From an uncultured Alphaproteobacteria bacterium (lineage in GTDB: Bacteria > Pseudomonadota > Alphaproteobacteria > RUG11792), in assembly GCA_958448685.1 (NCBI GenBank), contig CAUDEV010000018.1, positions 1 through 16,802 of the forward strand: a DNA stretch of 16,802 bases. Direction: 5' to 3'. Numbering within the stretch: position 1 is the first letter of the stretch; every line of letters starts with the position of its first letter. The position numbers and the translations under genes were made by a program. Below the pieces are notes generated by a model. The model was not told the origin of the DNA. It searched no databases and saw only the letters and a program-made list of their open reading frames with translations. Of the stretch, positions 1 to 7,148 are shown piece after piece.

Positions 1-69
1 AGCAGGACAAAATCGATTTTCCATAATATTTACTATTTTTTCGATTTGCCTTAAACGTCGGATTTCCAA
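1..69 (-). CDS. possible partial CDS running off the window edge
   Basis: A leftward frame is open from a TTG at 69 to the window edge (23 codons) and starts directly after the CCA end of tRNA-Thr. It reads MEIRRLRQIEKIV, then NIMENRFCPA, a plausible charged, helix-like N-terminus. An in-frame ATG lies at 24. No ribosome binding site is visible because the upstream bases are the tRNA. A second frame on the same strand is also open over this stretch, so openness alone proves little. The product is not recognised. Confidence 0.25.
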   Translation of the reverse strand, partial: MEIRRLRQIEKIVNIMENRFCPA

Positions 70-145
<76 letters not shown>

Positions 146-147
146 AA

Positions 148-225
148 TGGGGCGAGTGATCGGAGTCGAACCGACGACCTCTAGAGCCACAATCTAGCGC
201 TCTAACCAACTGAGCTACACTCGCC
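148..225 (-). tRNA. tRNA-His (anticodon GTG), with encoded G-1 and C73
   Basis: Reverse-strand cloverleaf with acceptor GCGAGTG/CACTCGC, anticodon GTG in the loop closed by CTAGA/TCTAG, and an encoded CCA (148-150). The base before position 1 (225) is G and faces C73 (base 151), so the canonical G-1:C73 histidine identity pair is present. That is the normal bacterial state. Many free-living alphaproteobacteria (Rhizobiales, Rhodobacterales, Caulobacterales) have lost it, so this is a taxonomic clue. Confidence 0.97.
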
Positions 226-283
226 AAAACTCTTATTTTATAGTGCCATAAAATGTAGTTAATTTCAATAATTTTTTTAATAA

Positions 284-772
284 CTATATTTTGTCTTTTA
301 ATATATCTTCAAATAATTTTTTTGCATTGAAAGCGCCATCATTAGCTGTCAGGTTTCCTTTTGAATCAATGTGATCTAGCTTATAAAATCCATTTTGCGC
401 AAGTAATTTTATATCGTTTTTTAAATCTTCCCACCCTCCATGAAATCCATTGGGATATTTTTCCCAACTATGTTCATAAAAACAAACAAGTAAATACTCA
501 AGATAATTTTTATCTGGAGCTGGAACTGAATCATAGATATTAACTTTTCCTTGGATAAACTTTATACATTCAACTTTCTTTTCATCAGATATTGGAAGTT
601 GAAATATATCGTCTACAAATCCGGAACCTCCACTATTTTTAGGAAAAAGATATTCAGAAAAAATTAAATCTGGTGACGAGTAAATCTTCCCATATAAGTT
701 ACGTAATACTGCAACAACCTGTTTTATAGATTTTATTTTTTCATCATCACTTATAGGTAATTCTATTTACAT
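284..772 (-). pseudogene. unrecognised 162-codon gene broken by a stop at codon 2
   Basis: The reverse strand has an ATG at 772-770, 18 bp after the lnt stop, followed at once by TAA (769-767) and then 159 uninterrupted sense codons to a TAG at 286-284. The frame reads like protein: the start is IELPISDDEKIKSIKQVVAV, the middle has FHGGWEDLKNDIKLL, and the end is FNAKKLFEDILKDKI. The segment LPISDDEKIKSIK near the N-terminus recurs as LPISDEKKVECIK about 50 residues later, so there is a short internal repeat. No signal peptide or membrane segment is seen. No ATG, GTG or TTG occurs early in the open part, so an alternative start is not obvious; the codon after TAA is ATA. Either this is a young pseudogene, it uses a rare start, or there is a base error. 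The family is not recognised. Confidence 0.6.
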
Positions 773-790
773 ATTATATTCTGCAAAATT

Positions 791-2269
791 TTACAAATGT
801 TTTGTTTTGCATCTTTTTCTACAAATGAATAAAAATAAGAAGGATATTATTAGTATAGTGAAAATTATATTATTTTTATAAACAGCAAATACAGTAAATT
901 GATATTTTCCGGGAACTTTATAATCAATTCTATTTATTTCATTTGTTTTCAAGATTTTCAGCAGTTTCCCATTACAATCTATAATGGCAGATATTCCATT
1001 GTTAGCGCATCTAATAATCATTTTTCCTTCTTCTATAGCTCTAAAGCAAGCAATTTTTAAATGTTGAGTTGGACCATCAGAATCTTTGAACCAAGAGTCA
1101 TTTGTTATATTTAATATCCATTTGCTTTCAGGGGTATCTATTATTTTCCCTGGAAAAGCTATTTCATAACATATAACACAATCAAAAGGAGAAATATTTT
1201 TAAGTTTTATCGTTCTTTTTAGTTTTCCTTCTGAAAAGTTTATCATTCCTGAAGTAACTTTTTTCAAACCTAATTTTAATAAACATTTCGGAATAAATTC
1301 TCCAAATGGCAAAAGGTGTCTTTTATCGTAAATCTGTTTTATTTCACCATTTTTTCTTAGGACAACTAAACTATTATAAAGTCTTGCATCTTTGTCAAAT
1401 CTATCACACCCAGAAATTATATATGTATTATTACCTTTTATTGGAGATGTTATATACTTTAGCAAATCACTTTTTGAAGTTATAGGTGTATTAATTGCAG
1501 CTTCAGGCCATATAATCAATCTCGGTTCAATATATAAAAAGTTTTGAAAATCTGAAAGCTTTAAATGAAGATCTATATTTTGCTTGAACTTTTCAATCAA
1601 CAACTTATCTTCTTGAGCTATTGAAGGCTGAACTATTGTGATATCTGTATCCGTTTCAGGAATTATATAACCGCTATATAAGTTTACTTTGTAATAACCA
1701 TATGAAATAACAATGGCAAATATGCTTAGAGCATAAATAATGGTTTTCTTAAAACTAAGCAAGCCTATTATTAATATGAGAATAAATGAAACACCATATA
1801 TTCCAAAAATGTCTGCAACTTGAGAAAAATATGGAATATCATATGTAGCGTATCCAATTAGATTCCATGGAAATCCTGTAAAAACTATTCCTCGTAAGAT
1901 TTCGGAGATTGTCCAAAAAACAGCAAAGAATAAAATAAAATTTATGCGAGTTGTTGCAAACTTTTTAGTTAAATAACATGCTATTCCAGGATAAATTGAT
2001 AAATATAAAACCAAAAATGCAACAGCTAAATATCCGTAATTTCCAAACCCAACACATTTAAATGATTCGGCAATCCAATATAACGTACTAGCAAAATAAC
2101 CTATTCCAAAAGAAAAACCAATATAAAAAGATTGTCTTTTCAAGGCCTGTTGCAAGATAAGCAGAAGTGAAATAAAAATAGGAATAAGTAATATCGGATA
2201 TGTTGTTCCCTTGCAAAAACAAAATTTCATAAGACATCCTAGAAAAAATGCAAATGTTTTAGGGAACAT
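791..2269 (-). CDS. lnt: apolipoprotein N-acyltransferase
   Basis: Lnt adds the third acyl chain to the N-terminal cysteine of lipoproteins at the periplasmic face of the inner membrane, the last step of lipoprotein maturation. The protein opens with a block of hydrophobic membrane helices (first about 200 residues), then a periplasmic nitrilase-type domain, and ends with one more helix (NNIIFTILIISFLFLFI). The expected Glu-Lys-Cys catalytic triad is present: Glu in WPEAAI, Lys in YDKRHLLPFGEFIP and Cys in VICYEIAF, spaced as in E. coli Lnt. The start is uncertain. The frame extends to a TTG at 2353, but that would overlap the upstream gene by 59 bp and shows no ribosome binding site. ATG 2269 gives 492 residues, lies 25 bp after the Sel1 gene stop and puts the first helix at the N-terminus. 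The preserved triad indicates an intact enzyme. Confidence 0.93.
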   Translation of the reverse strand: MFPKTFAFFLGCLMKFCFCKGTTYPILLIPIFISLLLILQQALKRQSFYIGFSFGIGYFASTLYWIAESFKCVGFGNYGYLAVAFLVLYLSIYPGIACYLTKKFATTRINFILFFAVFWTISEILRGIVFTGFPWNLIGYATYDIPYFSQVADIFGIYGVSFILILIIGLLSFKKTIIYALSIFAIVISYGYYKVNLYSGYIIPETDTDITIVQPSIAQEDKLLIEKFKQNIDLHLKLSDFQNFLYIEPRLIIWPEAAINTPITSKSDLLKYITSPIKGNNTYIISGCDRFDKDARLYNSLVVLRKNGEIKQIYDKRHLLPFGEFIPKCLLKLGLKKVTSGMINFSEGKLKRTIKLKNISPFDCVICYEIAFPGKIIDTPESKWILNITNDSWFKDSDGPTQHLKIACFRAIEEGKMIIRCANNGISAIIDCNGKLLKILKTNEINRIDYKVPGKYQFTVFAVYKNNIIFTILIISFLFLFICRKRCKTKHL

Positions 2270-2294
2270 TATAAAAGCATATGAAGTTAAATCT

Positions 2295-2855
2295 TTAATC
2301 TTTGAAACATTTTTTATATTTTGATATAGCACGTTTTTTATATTTTTCTGCAAAATTTACTATACTATTTAAATCATGAAGGTTTTTTGAAGCTTTGTCT
2401 AGATAGAAAATAGATTTTTCTAAATCTTTCTTTGTTTTTCCATGATTTAACAAAACAATTCCAGCATTAAATTGTCCCGGACCAAATCCTGATTGTGCAG
2501 CTTTTTCATAATAATACAAAGCTTTTTCTATATTTTTTTCTCTGATATCTCCAGAATAATATCCATCTCCAATGGAGTTAAATGCTTCAGGAAGTCTTAA
2601 ATTTGCAGCAATTGTTATGTATATATCAGCCTTTTTTATATCTTTTTTTAAAAATGTTCCGCAGAGATATAAATTTCCTAGAATATAAGCTGCATCCGCA
2701 TCTTTATGTTTATCAAATTTAATTGAGTTCTTTAAATATCTTTCAACAACCTTTGGATCTTTCTCCCCCCATTCAAAAACATAGTTATTTATAAACCTAT
2801 TTTCTGCAATGGCTAGAGATATTAAGCTATAATATACTATCAGAAATTTTTTCAT
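2295..2855 (-). CDS. Sel1-repeat protein with signal peptide
   Basis: This is a 186-residue protein starting with a clear export signal, MKKFLIVYYSLISLAIA followed by EN. The rest is helical repeats of Sel1/TPR type: DAAYILGNLYLCG, then AFNSIGDGYYSG, then ALYYYEKAAQSGFGPGQFNAG, each with the small residue/Gly/Tyr pattern of Sel1 repeats. Such proteins usually act as protein-protein scaffolds; here the likely location is the periplasm. The frame extends 13 codons upstream into lysC, but ATG 2855 is preferred because it places the signal peptide at the N-terminus and lies one base after the lysC stop (TAATATG), an arrangement that allows translational coupling. Its position directly before lnt suggests an envelope role, but the specific function is unknown. 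Confidence 0.85.
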   Translation of the reverse strand: MKKFLIVYYSLISLAIAENRFINNYVFEWGEKDPKVVERYLKNSIKFDKHKDADAAYILGNLYLCGTFLKKDIKKADIYITIAANLRLPEAFNSIGDGYYSGDIREKNIEKALYYYEKAAQSGFGPGQFNAGIVLLNHGKTKKDLEKSIFYLDKASKNLHDLNSIVNFAEKYKKRAISKYKKCFKD

Positions 2856-2856
2856 A

Positions 2857-4002
2857 TTAATTTTCAAAAAATTCTTTATGCAGTAAATTAACAAAAGTTT
2901 CAGTTTGTTGAAATGGTGTGATCAATGAAAGAGAATTTGATGATGATAAATTATATTTTAGTACTATACCATTCTTAGAAACAATTTCCGAAACTTTGTT
3001 TAATGCTGTATTATTGTGTTTGAAATCTCCAACTATAGTTGTTACTCCTATATCATTATCTATTTCGAATTGTATAGATCTTTCTTCTAAAAGTGTTTTT
3101 AAATCAGTTTGTAATGTTTTGTGAATCAGAAATACATCTCCTAAATTTATTGTATTAAATGGTTTCATTAAAGTCAATATATCGGAATGAATTTTTTTGT
3201 TTTTAAAAGACAACATGGCTAATTCCAAATTATGAGCAATGCCTGTTATATTATTATTCGCAATATATTTTGTTTTATCAGAAACTTTGGTCCCCAAGCC
3301 TTCAGAAAAACTTGAAAGAACTTTTAAATTTACATTATATTTCTTTGCAATTAACGTCGATTTTGCTTGCAAAACTTTTGCTCCCCAAGTTGCTAATTCT
3401 ATCATATCATCATAGGAAATTTCTTGAATCTTTTTGGCGTTTAACACAATTCTTGGATCAGCTGAATATACCCCATCTACATCTGTATAAATAAGACATT
3501 CATCCGCATTTATTGAATTTGCAACTGCGCATGCTGTTGCATCTGAACCTCCTCTTCCTATTGTGCATATATCAAAATCTTCCGAGATCCCTTGAAATCC
3601 CGTTATTACAGGTATAACCCCGTTTCCAAGTTCTTCTAAAATCCTATTTTTATTCACTTCTGAAATTTCCGCATTTGAATAATTATTTGTTGTTTTTATT
3701 GGTATTTGCCAGGCGTTCAGTGATTTTGCAGGATAGCCTAAAGAATTTAAAGACATGGCTAATAATCCTGCAGCAATTTGTTCTCCTGCGCTTATGACTG
3801 CATCATATTCTCTATTAAAAGTGGTATCTGTGAAAGATTTTGCCAAATCTATAAGACGATTTGTTGTTCCCTGCATTGCGGATGTTACTACTACAACTCG
3901 ATTTCCATTTGATACAATCTTTGATATTATCTCAGAGACATGATTTATACGAGCTGGAGTAGCAACAGAAGATCCGCCAAATTTGAGAACATATAATGAC
4001 AT
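2857..4002 (-). CDS. lysC: aspartate kinase
   Basis: Aspartokinase phosphorylates aspartate, the first step towards lysine, threonine and methionine; in a reduced genome its main use is likely diaminopimelate for peptidoglycan. The kinase domain carries the N-terminal KFGGSSVAT phosphate-binding motif, VVVTSAM, TGFQG, GRGGSDATA and YTDVDGVYSADPR. About 120 residues follow in the place of the regulatory ACT domains, but they are poorly patterned (for example VGDFKHNNTALNKVSEIV). The total of 381 residues is slightly short for the monofunctional family (about 405-450), so the regulatory part may be reduced and feedback control altered. The ATG overlaps the hpf stop by one base (TAATG), so the two are probably translationally coupled. 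Confidence 0.93.
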   Translation of the reverse strand: MSLYVLKFGGSSVATPARINHVSEIISKIVSNGNRVVVVTSAMQGTTNRLIDLAKSFTDTTFNREYDAVISAGEQIAAGLLAMSLNSLGYPAKSLNAWQIPIKTTNNYSNAEISEVNKNRILEELGNGVIPVITGFQGISEDFDICTIGRGGSDATACAVANSINADECLIYTDVDGVYSADPRIVLNAKKIQEISYDDMIELATWGAKVLQAKSTLIAKKYNVNLKVLSSFSEGLGTKVSDKTKYIANNNITGIAHNLELAMLSFKNKKIHSDILTLMKPFNTINLGDVFLIHKTLQTDLKTLLEERSIQFEIDNDIGVTTIVGDFKHNNTALNKVSEIVSKNGIVLKYNLSSSNSLSLITPFQQTETFVNLLHKEFFEN

Positions 4003-4559
4003 TATTCTTTATAGTCTATCCATCCAATATGTCCGTCAGGTCTCTTATATACAACGTTTATACGTCCAGAATCTGCATTTTTAAACATAACAAGAGGCAT
4101 ATCTGTCAAATCTAATTTCATAACAGCTTCGCTAACGCTTAAAGATAAAATATATCCATCTTGTTCTGCTATAACTAAATGTTCTTCATCAGAATCAGTT
4201 GAGGAATCTTTTCTTTCCACAACATATTTCATAGCTTCAATTCCCTTTGTCCATTCTAAACGTCTTTGTTTGTTTTTTATCCTGTTTTTATGTTTCTTTA
4301 CTCTTTCTTCAAGACGTTCTAAAGCTAAATCAAAAGCTTTATAAGGATCATCAGATGCCCCATTTGTTTTTATGACAAATCCTTTATATAAATATAAGCA
4401 GACTTCAGTATTAAACAACCTGTTATCTTTTACTATAACTACTGTGGACTCTATTTCTTCACCTAAATATTTATCTATAAGATTTTCTGTTTCTTTTTCG
4501 ATATATTCTTTTAAGCTAATACCCAGATCTATATTTTTTCCAGAAATCTTAACACTCAT
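4002..4559 (-). CDS. hpf: long-form ribosome hibernation promoting factor
   Basis: The N-terminal S30AE/YfiA-type domain (about residues 1-105: MSVKISGKNIDLGISLKEYI, then the basic stretch RLEERVKKHKNRIKNKQRR) binds the 30S decoding region and stops translation. The C-terminal domain (about 128-185: LVIAEQDGYILSLSVSEAVM, ending PDGHIGWIDYKE) is the dimerisation domain of long HPF, which joins 70S ribosomes into 100S dimers. At 185 residues it has the usual length of the long form. A good ribosome binding site, AAGGTGAG, lies upstream of ATG 4559. It is the first gene of the leftward hpf-lysC-Sel1-lnt block. A TATAAT on the reverse strand at 4663-4658 could be its -10 box, but no convincing -35 was found. 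Confidence 0.93.
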   Translation of the reverse strand: MSVKISGKNIDLGISLKEYIEKETENLIDKYLGEEIESTVVIVKDNRLFNTEVCLYLYKGFVIKTNGASDDPYKAFDLALERLEERVKKHKNRIKNKQRRLEWTKGIEAMKYVVERKDSSTDSDEEHLVIAEQDGYILSLSVSEAVMKLDLTDMPLVMFKNADSGRINVVYKRPDGHIGWIDYKE

Positions 4560-4643
4560 GAACTCACCTTAAAATAACCCTATATAAAAATAGTAGCAAC
4601 TTTCTAAAATTTTAGATAGAGAAAAATTAACATAGATTTTCCA

Positions 4644-4672
4644 TTGACTAAGTTCAGATTATATAGTAATAT
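4644..4672 (+). promoter_or_regulatory. sigma-70-type promoter for the tRNA-Tyr/tRNA-Gly/lpxK transcript
   Basis: TTGACT (4644-4649) and TAATAT (4667-4672) are separated by exactly 17 bp. The predicted start point near 4679 is a few bases before the mature 5' end of tRNA-Tyr at 4687. The good -35 box, ideal spacing and position support this strongly. Confidence 0.75.
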
Positions 4673-4686
4673 AAAAACATTAGGTC

Positions 4687-4772
4687 GGAAGGGTGGCCGA
4701 GTGGTTAAAGGCAGCAGACTGTAAATCTGCCGACGTTAGTCTACGTAAGTTCGAATCTTACCCCTTCCACCA
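4687..4772 (+). tRNA. tRNA-Tyr (anticodon GTA)
   Basis: Class II tRNA with acceptor GGAAGGG/CCCTTCC, discriminator A and encoded CCA. The anticodon stem CAGA/TCTG flanks ACTGTAAA, giving anticodon GTA. It has the long variable arm expected for bacterial tRNA-Tyr (CGACGTTAGTCTACG) and the T-loop GTTCGAATC. It is the first gene of the rightward transcript, 6 bp before tRNA-Gly. Confidence 0.97.
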
Positions 4773-4778
4773 TAGAAC

Positions 4779-4852
4779 GCGGGTGTAGCTTAATGGTAAA
4801 GCCCCAGCCTTCCAAGCTGGTTACGTGGGTCCGATTCCCATCACCCGCTCCA
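4779..4852 (+). tRNA. tRNA-Gly (anticodon TCC)
   Basis: Cloverleaf with acceptor GCGGGTG/CACCCGC, discriminator T and encoded CCA (4850-4852). The anticodon stem CCAGC/GCTGG closes CTTCCAA, giving anticodon TCC. A Tyr-Gly tRNA pair is a common arrangement in proteobacteria. It is followed at 35 bp by lpxK. Confidence 0.97.
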
Positions 4853-4887
4853 TAAATTTAAGATATGTAATTATAAGGTTTAATATT

Positions 4888-5892
4888 GTGTTGAGGTTTT
4901 TGCGTTCTCCGAAATTTTGGAATGATAAGAATAATAAAATCTCTCGTTTTTTGGAACCTATTTCAAAGTTATATTACATAGCATCAAAAGCAAAATTAAA
5001 TAGTGTTGTTCCAGAAAAGGCGCAAGTTCCTGTTATTTGCATTGGAAATATTGTTCTTGGAGGCTCTGGAAAAACCCCAACTGTAGATTTGGTATGTGAT
5101 ATATTAAAAGATAATAACTTTATTCCTCATATTTTAACTGCGGGTTATGGTGGATACCTGAAAAATGTTGTTAGAGTTGATCCCAATTTGCATTCTTATT
5201 TGCAAGTTGGAGATGAAGCTCTTTTGTCGGCCGAAGTTGCGCCAACATGGATTGGAAGAAATAGACTAAATTCAAGCAAAGCTGCTGTTTTAGCAGGCGC
5301 AAATGTTTTAGTTATGGATGATGGATTTCAGAATAATTCTATAGAAAAAGATATAAAAATATTGGTAATAGATTCAGGACAACAATTTGGTAATGGTTGC
5401 TTATTTCCAGCAGGCCCTCTTCGTGAACCAATTAAATCCGGAATAAATAAATCTGATGTAATATTGATAATAGGGGAAACTAATTCAGAGCTAGAAGAAA
5501 AAATTCATGTAATTAACAAAGATATTCCTATATTCAGGGCAAAAATGGATGCTATGGAATTTCCGGAAATAGAGAATAATAAAGTAATTGGTTTTTGCGG
5601 ATTGGGATATCCCTTAAAATTTAAAAAAACCTTAATAGATTGTGGTTATGAGCTTGTCGATTTCATATCTTTCTCTGATCACCATCCGTATACCATAACG
5701 GAAATTCAAAAATTGATTTCTGGAGCAAAGAGTGTCGGAGCTTCATTGCTTACAACTATGAAAGATTTTGTAAAAATCCCTGAAGTTTTTAAAAATGAAA
5801 TTAAGATTGTAAAAATAAAACTGAAACCTGAAACAGATGAATTTAAAAAGTTTATAATCAATTCAATGTCTGAAAAAAGTGATAGATTTTAA
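4888..5892 (+). CDS. lpxK: tetraacyldisaccharide 4'-kinase
   Basis: LpxK phosphorylates the 4' position of the lipid A disaccharide at the cytoplasmic face of the inner membrane, so the organism makes lipid A. The chosen GTG start gives 334 residues beginning MLRFLRSPKFWND, matching the family's hydrophobic N-terminus before the R/PxFW motif. AAGG at 4875-4878 is well spaced as its ribosome binding site. The Walker A motif GGSGKT lies at about residues 58-63 inside ICIGNIVLGGSGKTPTV, then TAGYGG, then the DDGFQN motif at about 144-149, and a conserved SDHHPY near residue 250. The frame extends upstream into tRNA-Gly (ATG 4825), which cannot be coding in practice. It sits between tRNA genes with no promoter of its own visible. 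Confidence 0.94.
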   Translation: MLRFLRSPKFWNDKNNKISRFLEPISKLYYIASKAKLNSVVPEKAQVPVICIGNIVLGGSGKTPTVDLVCDILKDNNFIPHILTAGYGGYLKNVVRVDPNLHSYLQVGDEALLSAEVAPTWIGRNRLNSSKAAVLAGANVLVMDDGFQNNSIEKDIKILVIDSGQQFGNGCLFPAGPLREPIKSGINKSDVILIIGETNSELEEKIHVINKDIPIFRAKMDAMEFPEIENNKVIGFCGLGYPLKFKKTLIDCGYELVDFISFSDHHPYTITEIQKLISGAKSVGASLLTTMKDFVKIPEVFKNEIKIVKIKLKPETDEFKKFIINSMSEKSDRF

Positions 5893-5920
5893 ATAGTTTT
5901 TACTGTAAAGTATATATAAA

Positions 5921-6010
5921 GGATGGGTGGTCGAGTGGTTGAAGGCACCGGTCTTGAAAACCGGCAAGGGGGCAACTCCTTCGTGGGTTCGAATCCCACC
6001 TCATCCGCCA
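5921..6010 (+). tRNA. tRNA-Ser (anticodon TGA)
   Basis: Class II tRNA of 90 nt with acceptor GGATGGG/CTCATCC (one G-T pair), discriminator G and encoded CCA. The anticodon stem CCGGT/ACCGG closes CTTGAAA, giving anticodon TGA for UCN serine codons. A long variable arm (CAAGGGGGCAACTCCTTC) is present. It lies 28 bp after lpxK. Its last six bases form part of a 9-bp repeat that flanks the element downstream. Confidence 0.97.
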
Positions 6011-6013
6011 TAT

Positions 6014-6101
6014 TGATCAAAATTCTCAAATTCAGTTAGGTTTTGAACCTTATATTCTGAAAAAGCTTGAGAAAATGAGATATTTCTTGAATTCTTAATC
6101 A
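6014..6101. mobile_element. 88-bp MITE-like hairpin element at the 3' end of tRNA-Ser
   Basis: The stretch begins TGATCAAAATTC and ends GAATTCTTAATCA, an imperfect terminal inverted repeat. It is bordered on each side by the same 9 bases, CCGCCATAT (6005-6013 and 6102-6110), as expected for a target-site duplication. The interior folds into one long interrupted hairpin: TTCTCAA/TTGAGAA (6023-6029 with 6067-6073), TTCAG/CTGAA (6031-6035 with 6057-6061) and AGGTT/AACCT (6038-6042 with 6046-6050) around a TTG loop. It has no coding capacity. The arrangement fits a miniature non-autonomous transposable element. A structured tRNA trailer is a weaker alternative. Confidence 0.55.
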
Positions 6102-6243
6102 CCGCCATATACTTTTCCCTATCTTTAATTTATATTATTCTTATTTTTAAACACTTTTTACTTTTTCTTTTTTTCTATATAATATTGGCAATTTAATTTT
6201 AAGGTTAAGCAAAGATTTAAAAAAATTTAGTTTTTTAATATGT

Positions 6244-6249
6244 TATAAT
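6244..6249 (+). promoter_or_regulatory. candidate -10 box for the glycosyltransferase gene
   Basis: A perfect TATAAT lies 29 bp before the ATG at 6279. No good -35 box is found 16-18 bp upstream, where the sequence is A/T runs. The rest of 6111-6243 is very AT-rich with no other recognisable feature. Confidence 0.4.
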
Positions 6250-6278
6250 CATAATATTGAGCTTAATCAGTTTCTCAC

Positions 6279-7145
6279 ATGCCTATTAAAATTTCAATTA
6301 TTATTCCTGTTTACAATTCCGAAAAATATTTGAGAACTTGTCTTGATAGTATTACAAATCAAACTTTAAAAGATATTGAAATAATAATTGTTGATGATGG
6401 CTCTGTTGATAAATCTTCTGAAATTTATAATGAATATCTTAATAAGGATGACAGAATAATTGTTATAAAACAAACTAATCAAAAACAAGGAGCAGCAAGA
6501 AATAGAGGGATCGAAATCTCAAAGGGGGAATATATCGGTTTTGTTGATGCTGATGATTATGTCGATTTAACTTTCTTTGAAAAATTATACGAGACAGCAA
6601 CGAGATATGAAGCAGATATGGCGATTGCTGGCTTGATAAAAGTTTGTGCCGGAAAGAAAAAATACAAATGGAAATTTGAGCCAGAAAAATTATTAACAAG
6701 TGATTACGATAAATTTATACTTGGTCATCAAATCAAAAATGCAGCACCTTATAACAAAATTTATAAAAGAGATTTCATTGAAAAAAATCAGATTCGTTTT
6801 AAAGAAAATATATTTTATGAAGACGGTCCTTTTACCGTACAAGCTGTTTATTATGCAAATAAGATGATCACAGTTCCTGAAATATTTTATTATTACCTGA
6901 AAAATCCGACATCTACGGTTAACTCCAAACAAACCAAAAAACATATTAATGATGCCTTGAATGCAAAAGCGGAAATCTTAAAATTCGTGAAAAACCATAA
7001 TTTCAAATTATCTCAGAATGCTTTTCATTATACGAAAAAGGTTTATAAAATTTTTAATTTACCAATCCTATCCATAAAAGAAAATATTATTCGAGAAACT
7101 TTTTATCTTTTTAAATTCATTCCTGTTTTTTCAAGAAAGATTTAA
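6279..7145 (+). CDS. family 2 glycosyltransferase
   Basis: A GT-A fold inverting glycosyltransferase that would move a sugar from a nucleotide-sugar to a surface glycan or lipid. The N-terminal domain has the family signatures: SIIIPVYNSEKYL at the start, IVDDGSVDKS (residues 38-42 bind the nucleotide), QGAARNRGI, and the metal-binding FVDADDYVD (DADD about 90-93). YEDGPF at about 180-185 holds the likely catalytic-base acidic pair. The length of 288 residues is usual. The C-terminus is basic and without clear membrane helices. No Shine-Dalgarno sequence precedes ATG 6279. It stands alone between the tRNA-Ser element and a convergent dehydrogenase gene 3 bp away, outside any visible polysaccharide cluster. 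The donor and acceptor cannot be deduced. Confidence 0.88.
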   Translation: MPIKISIIIPVYNSEKYLRTCLDSITNQTLKDIEIIIVDDGSVDKSSEIYNEYLNKDDRIIVIKQTNQKQGAARNRGIEISKGEYIGFVDADDYVDLTFFEKLYETATRYEADMAIAGLIKVCAGKKKYKWKFEPEKLLTSDYDKFILGHQIKNAAPYNKIYKRDFIEKNQIRFKENIFYEDGPFTVQAVYYANKMITVPEIFYYYLKNPTSTVNSKQTKKHINDALNAKAEILKFVKNHNFKLSQNAFHYTKKVYKIFNLPILSIKENIIRETFYLFKFIPVFSRKI

Positions 7146-7148
7146 TCA

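Noticed and set aside
226..283. Promoter for tRNA-His on the reverse strand (TATAAA at 242-237 with TTGAAA at 268-263)
   Set aside because: The spacer would be 20 bp and the -10 overlaps an AT-rich palindrome; too weak to list, though some promoter or read-through from the lnt block must exist.
361..543. Forward 60-codon open frame
   Set aside because: It lies antisense to the much longer protein-like reverse frame at 284-766 and has no ribosome binding site or domain.
2270..2353. Longer N-terminus for lnt from TTG 2353
   Set aside because: It overlaps the Sel1 gene by 59 bp, has no ribosome binding site and adds a non-hydrophobic lysine/asparagine-rich stretch; not fully excluded.
3270..3494. 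Forward open frames within lysC
   Set aside because: They are antisense to clear aspartokinase motifs and have no supporting signals.
4825..4887. Upstream extension of lpxK to an ATG inside tRNA-Gly
   Set aside because: The added codons overlap the tRNA and are not family-like; GTG 4888 has a well-spaced AAGG and gives the expected N-terminus.
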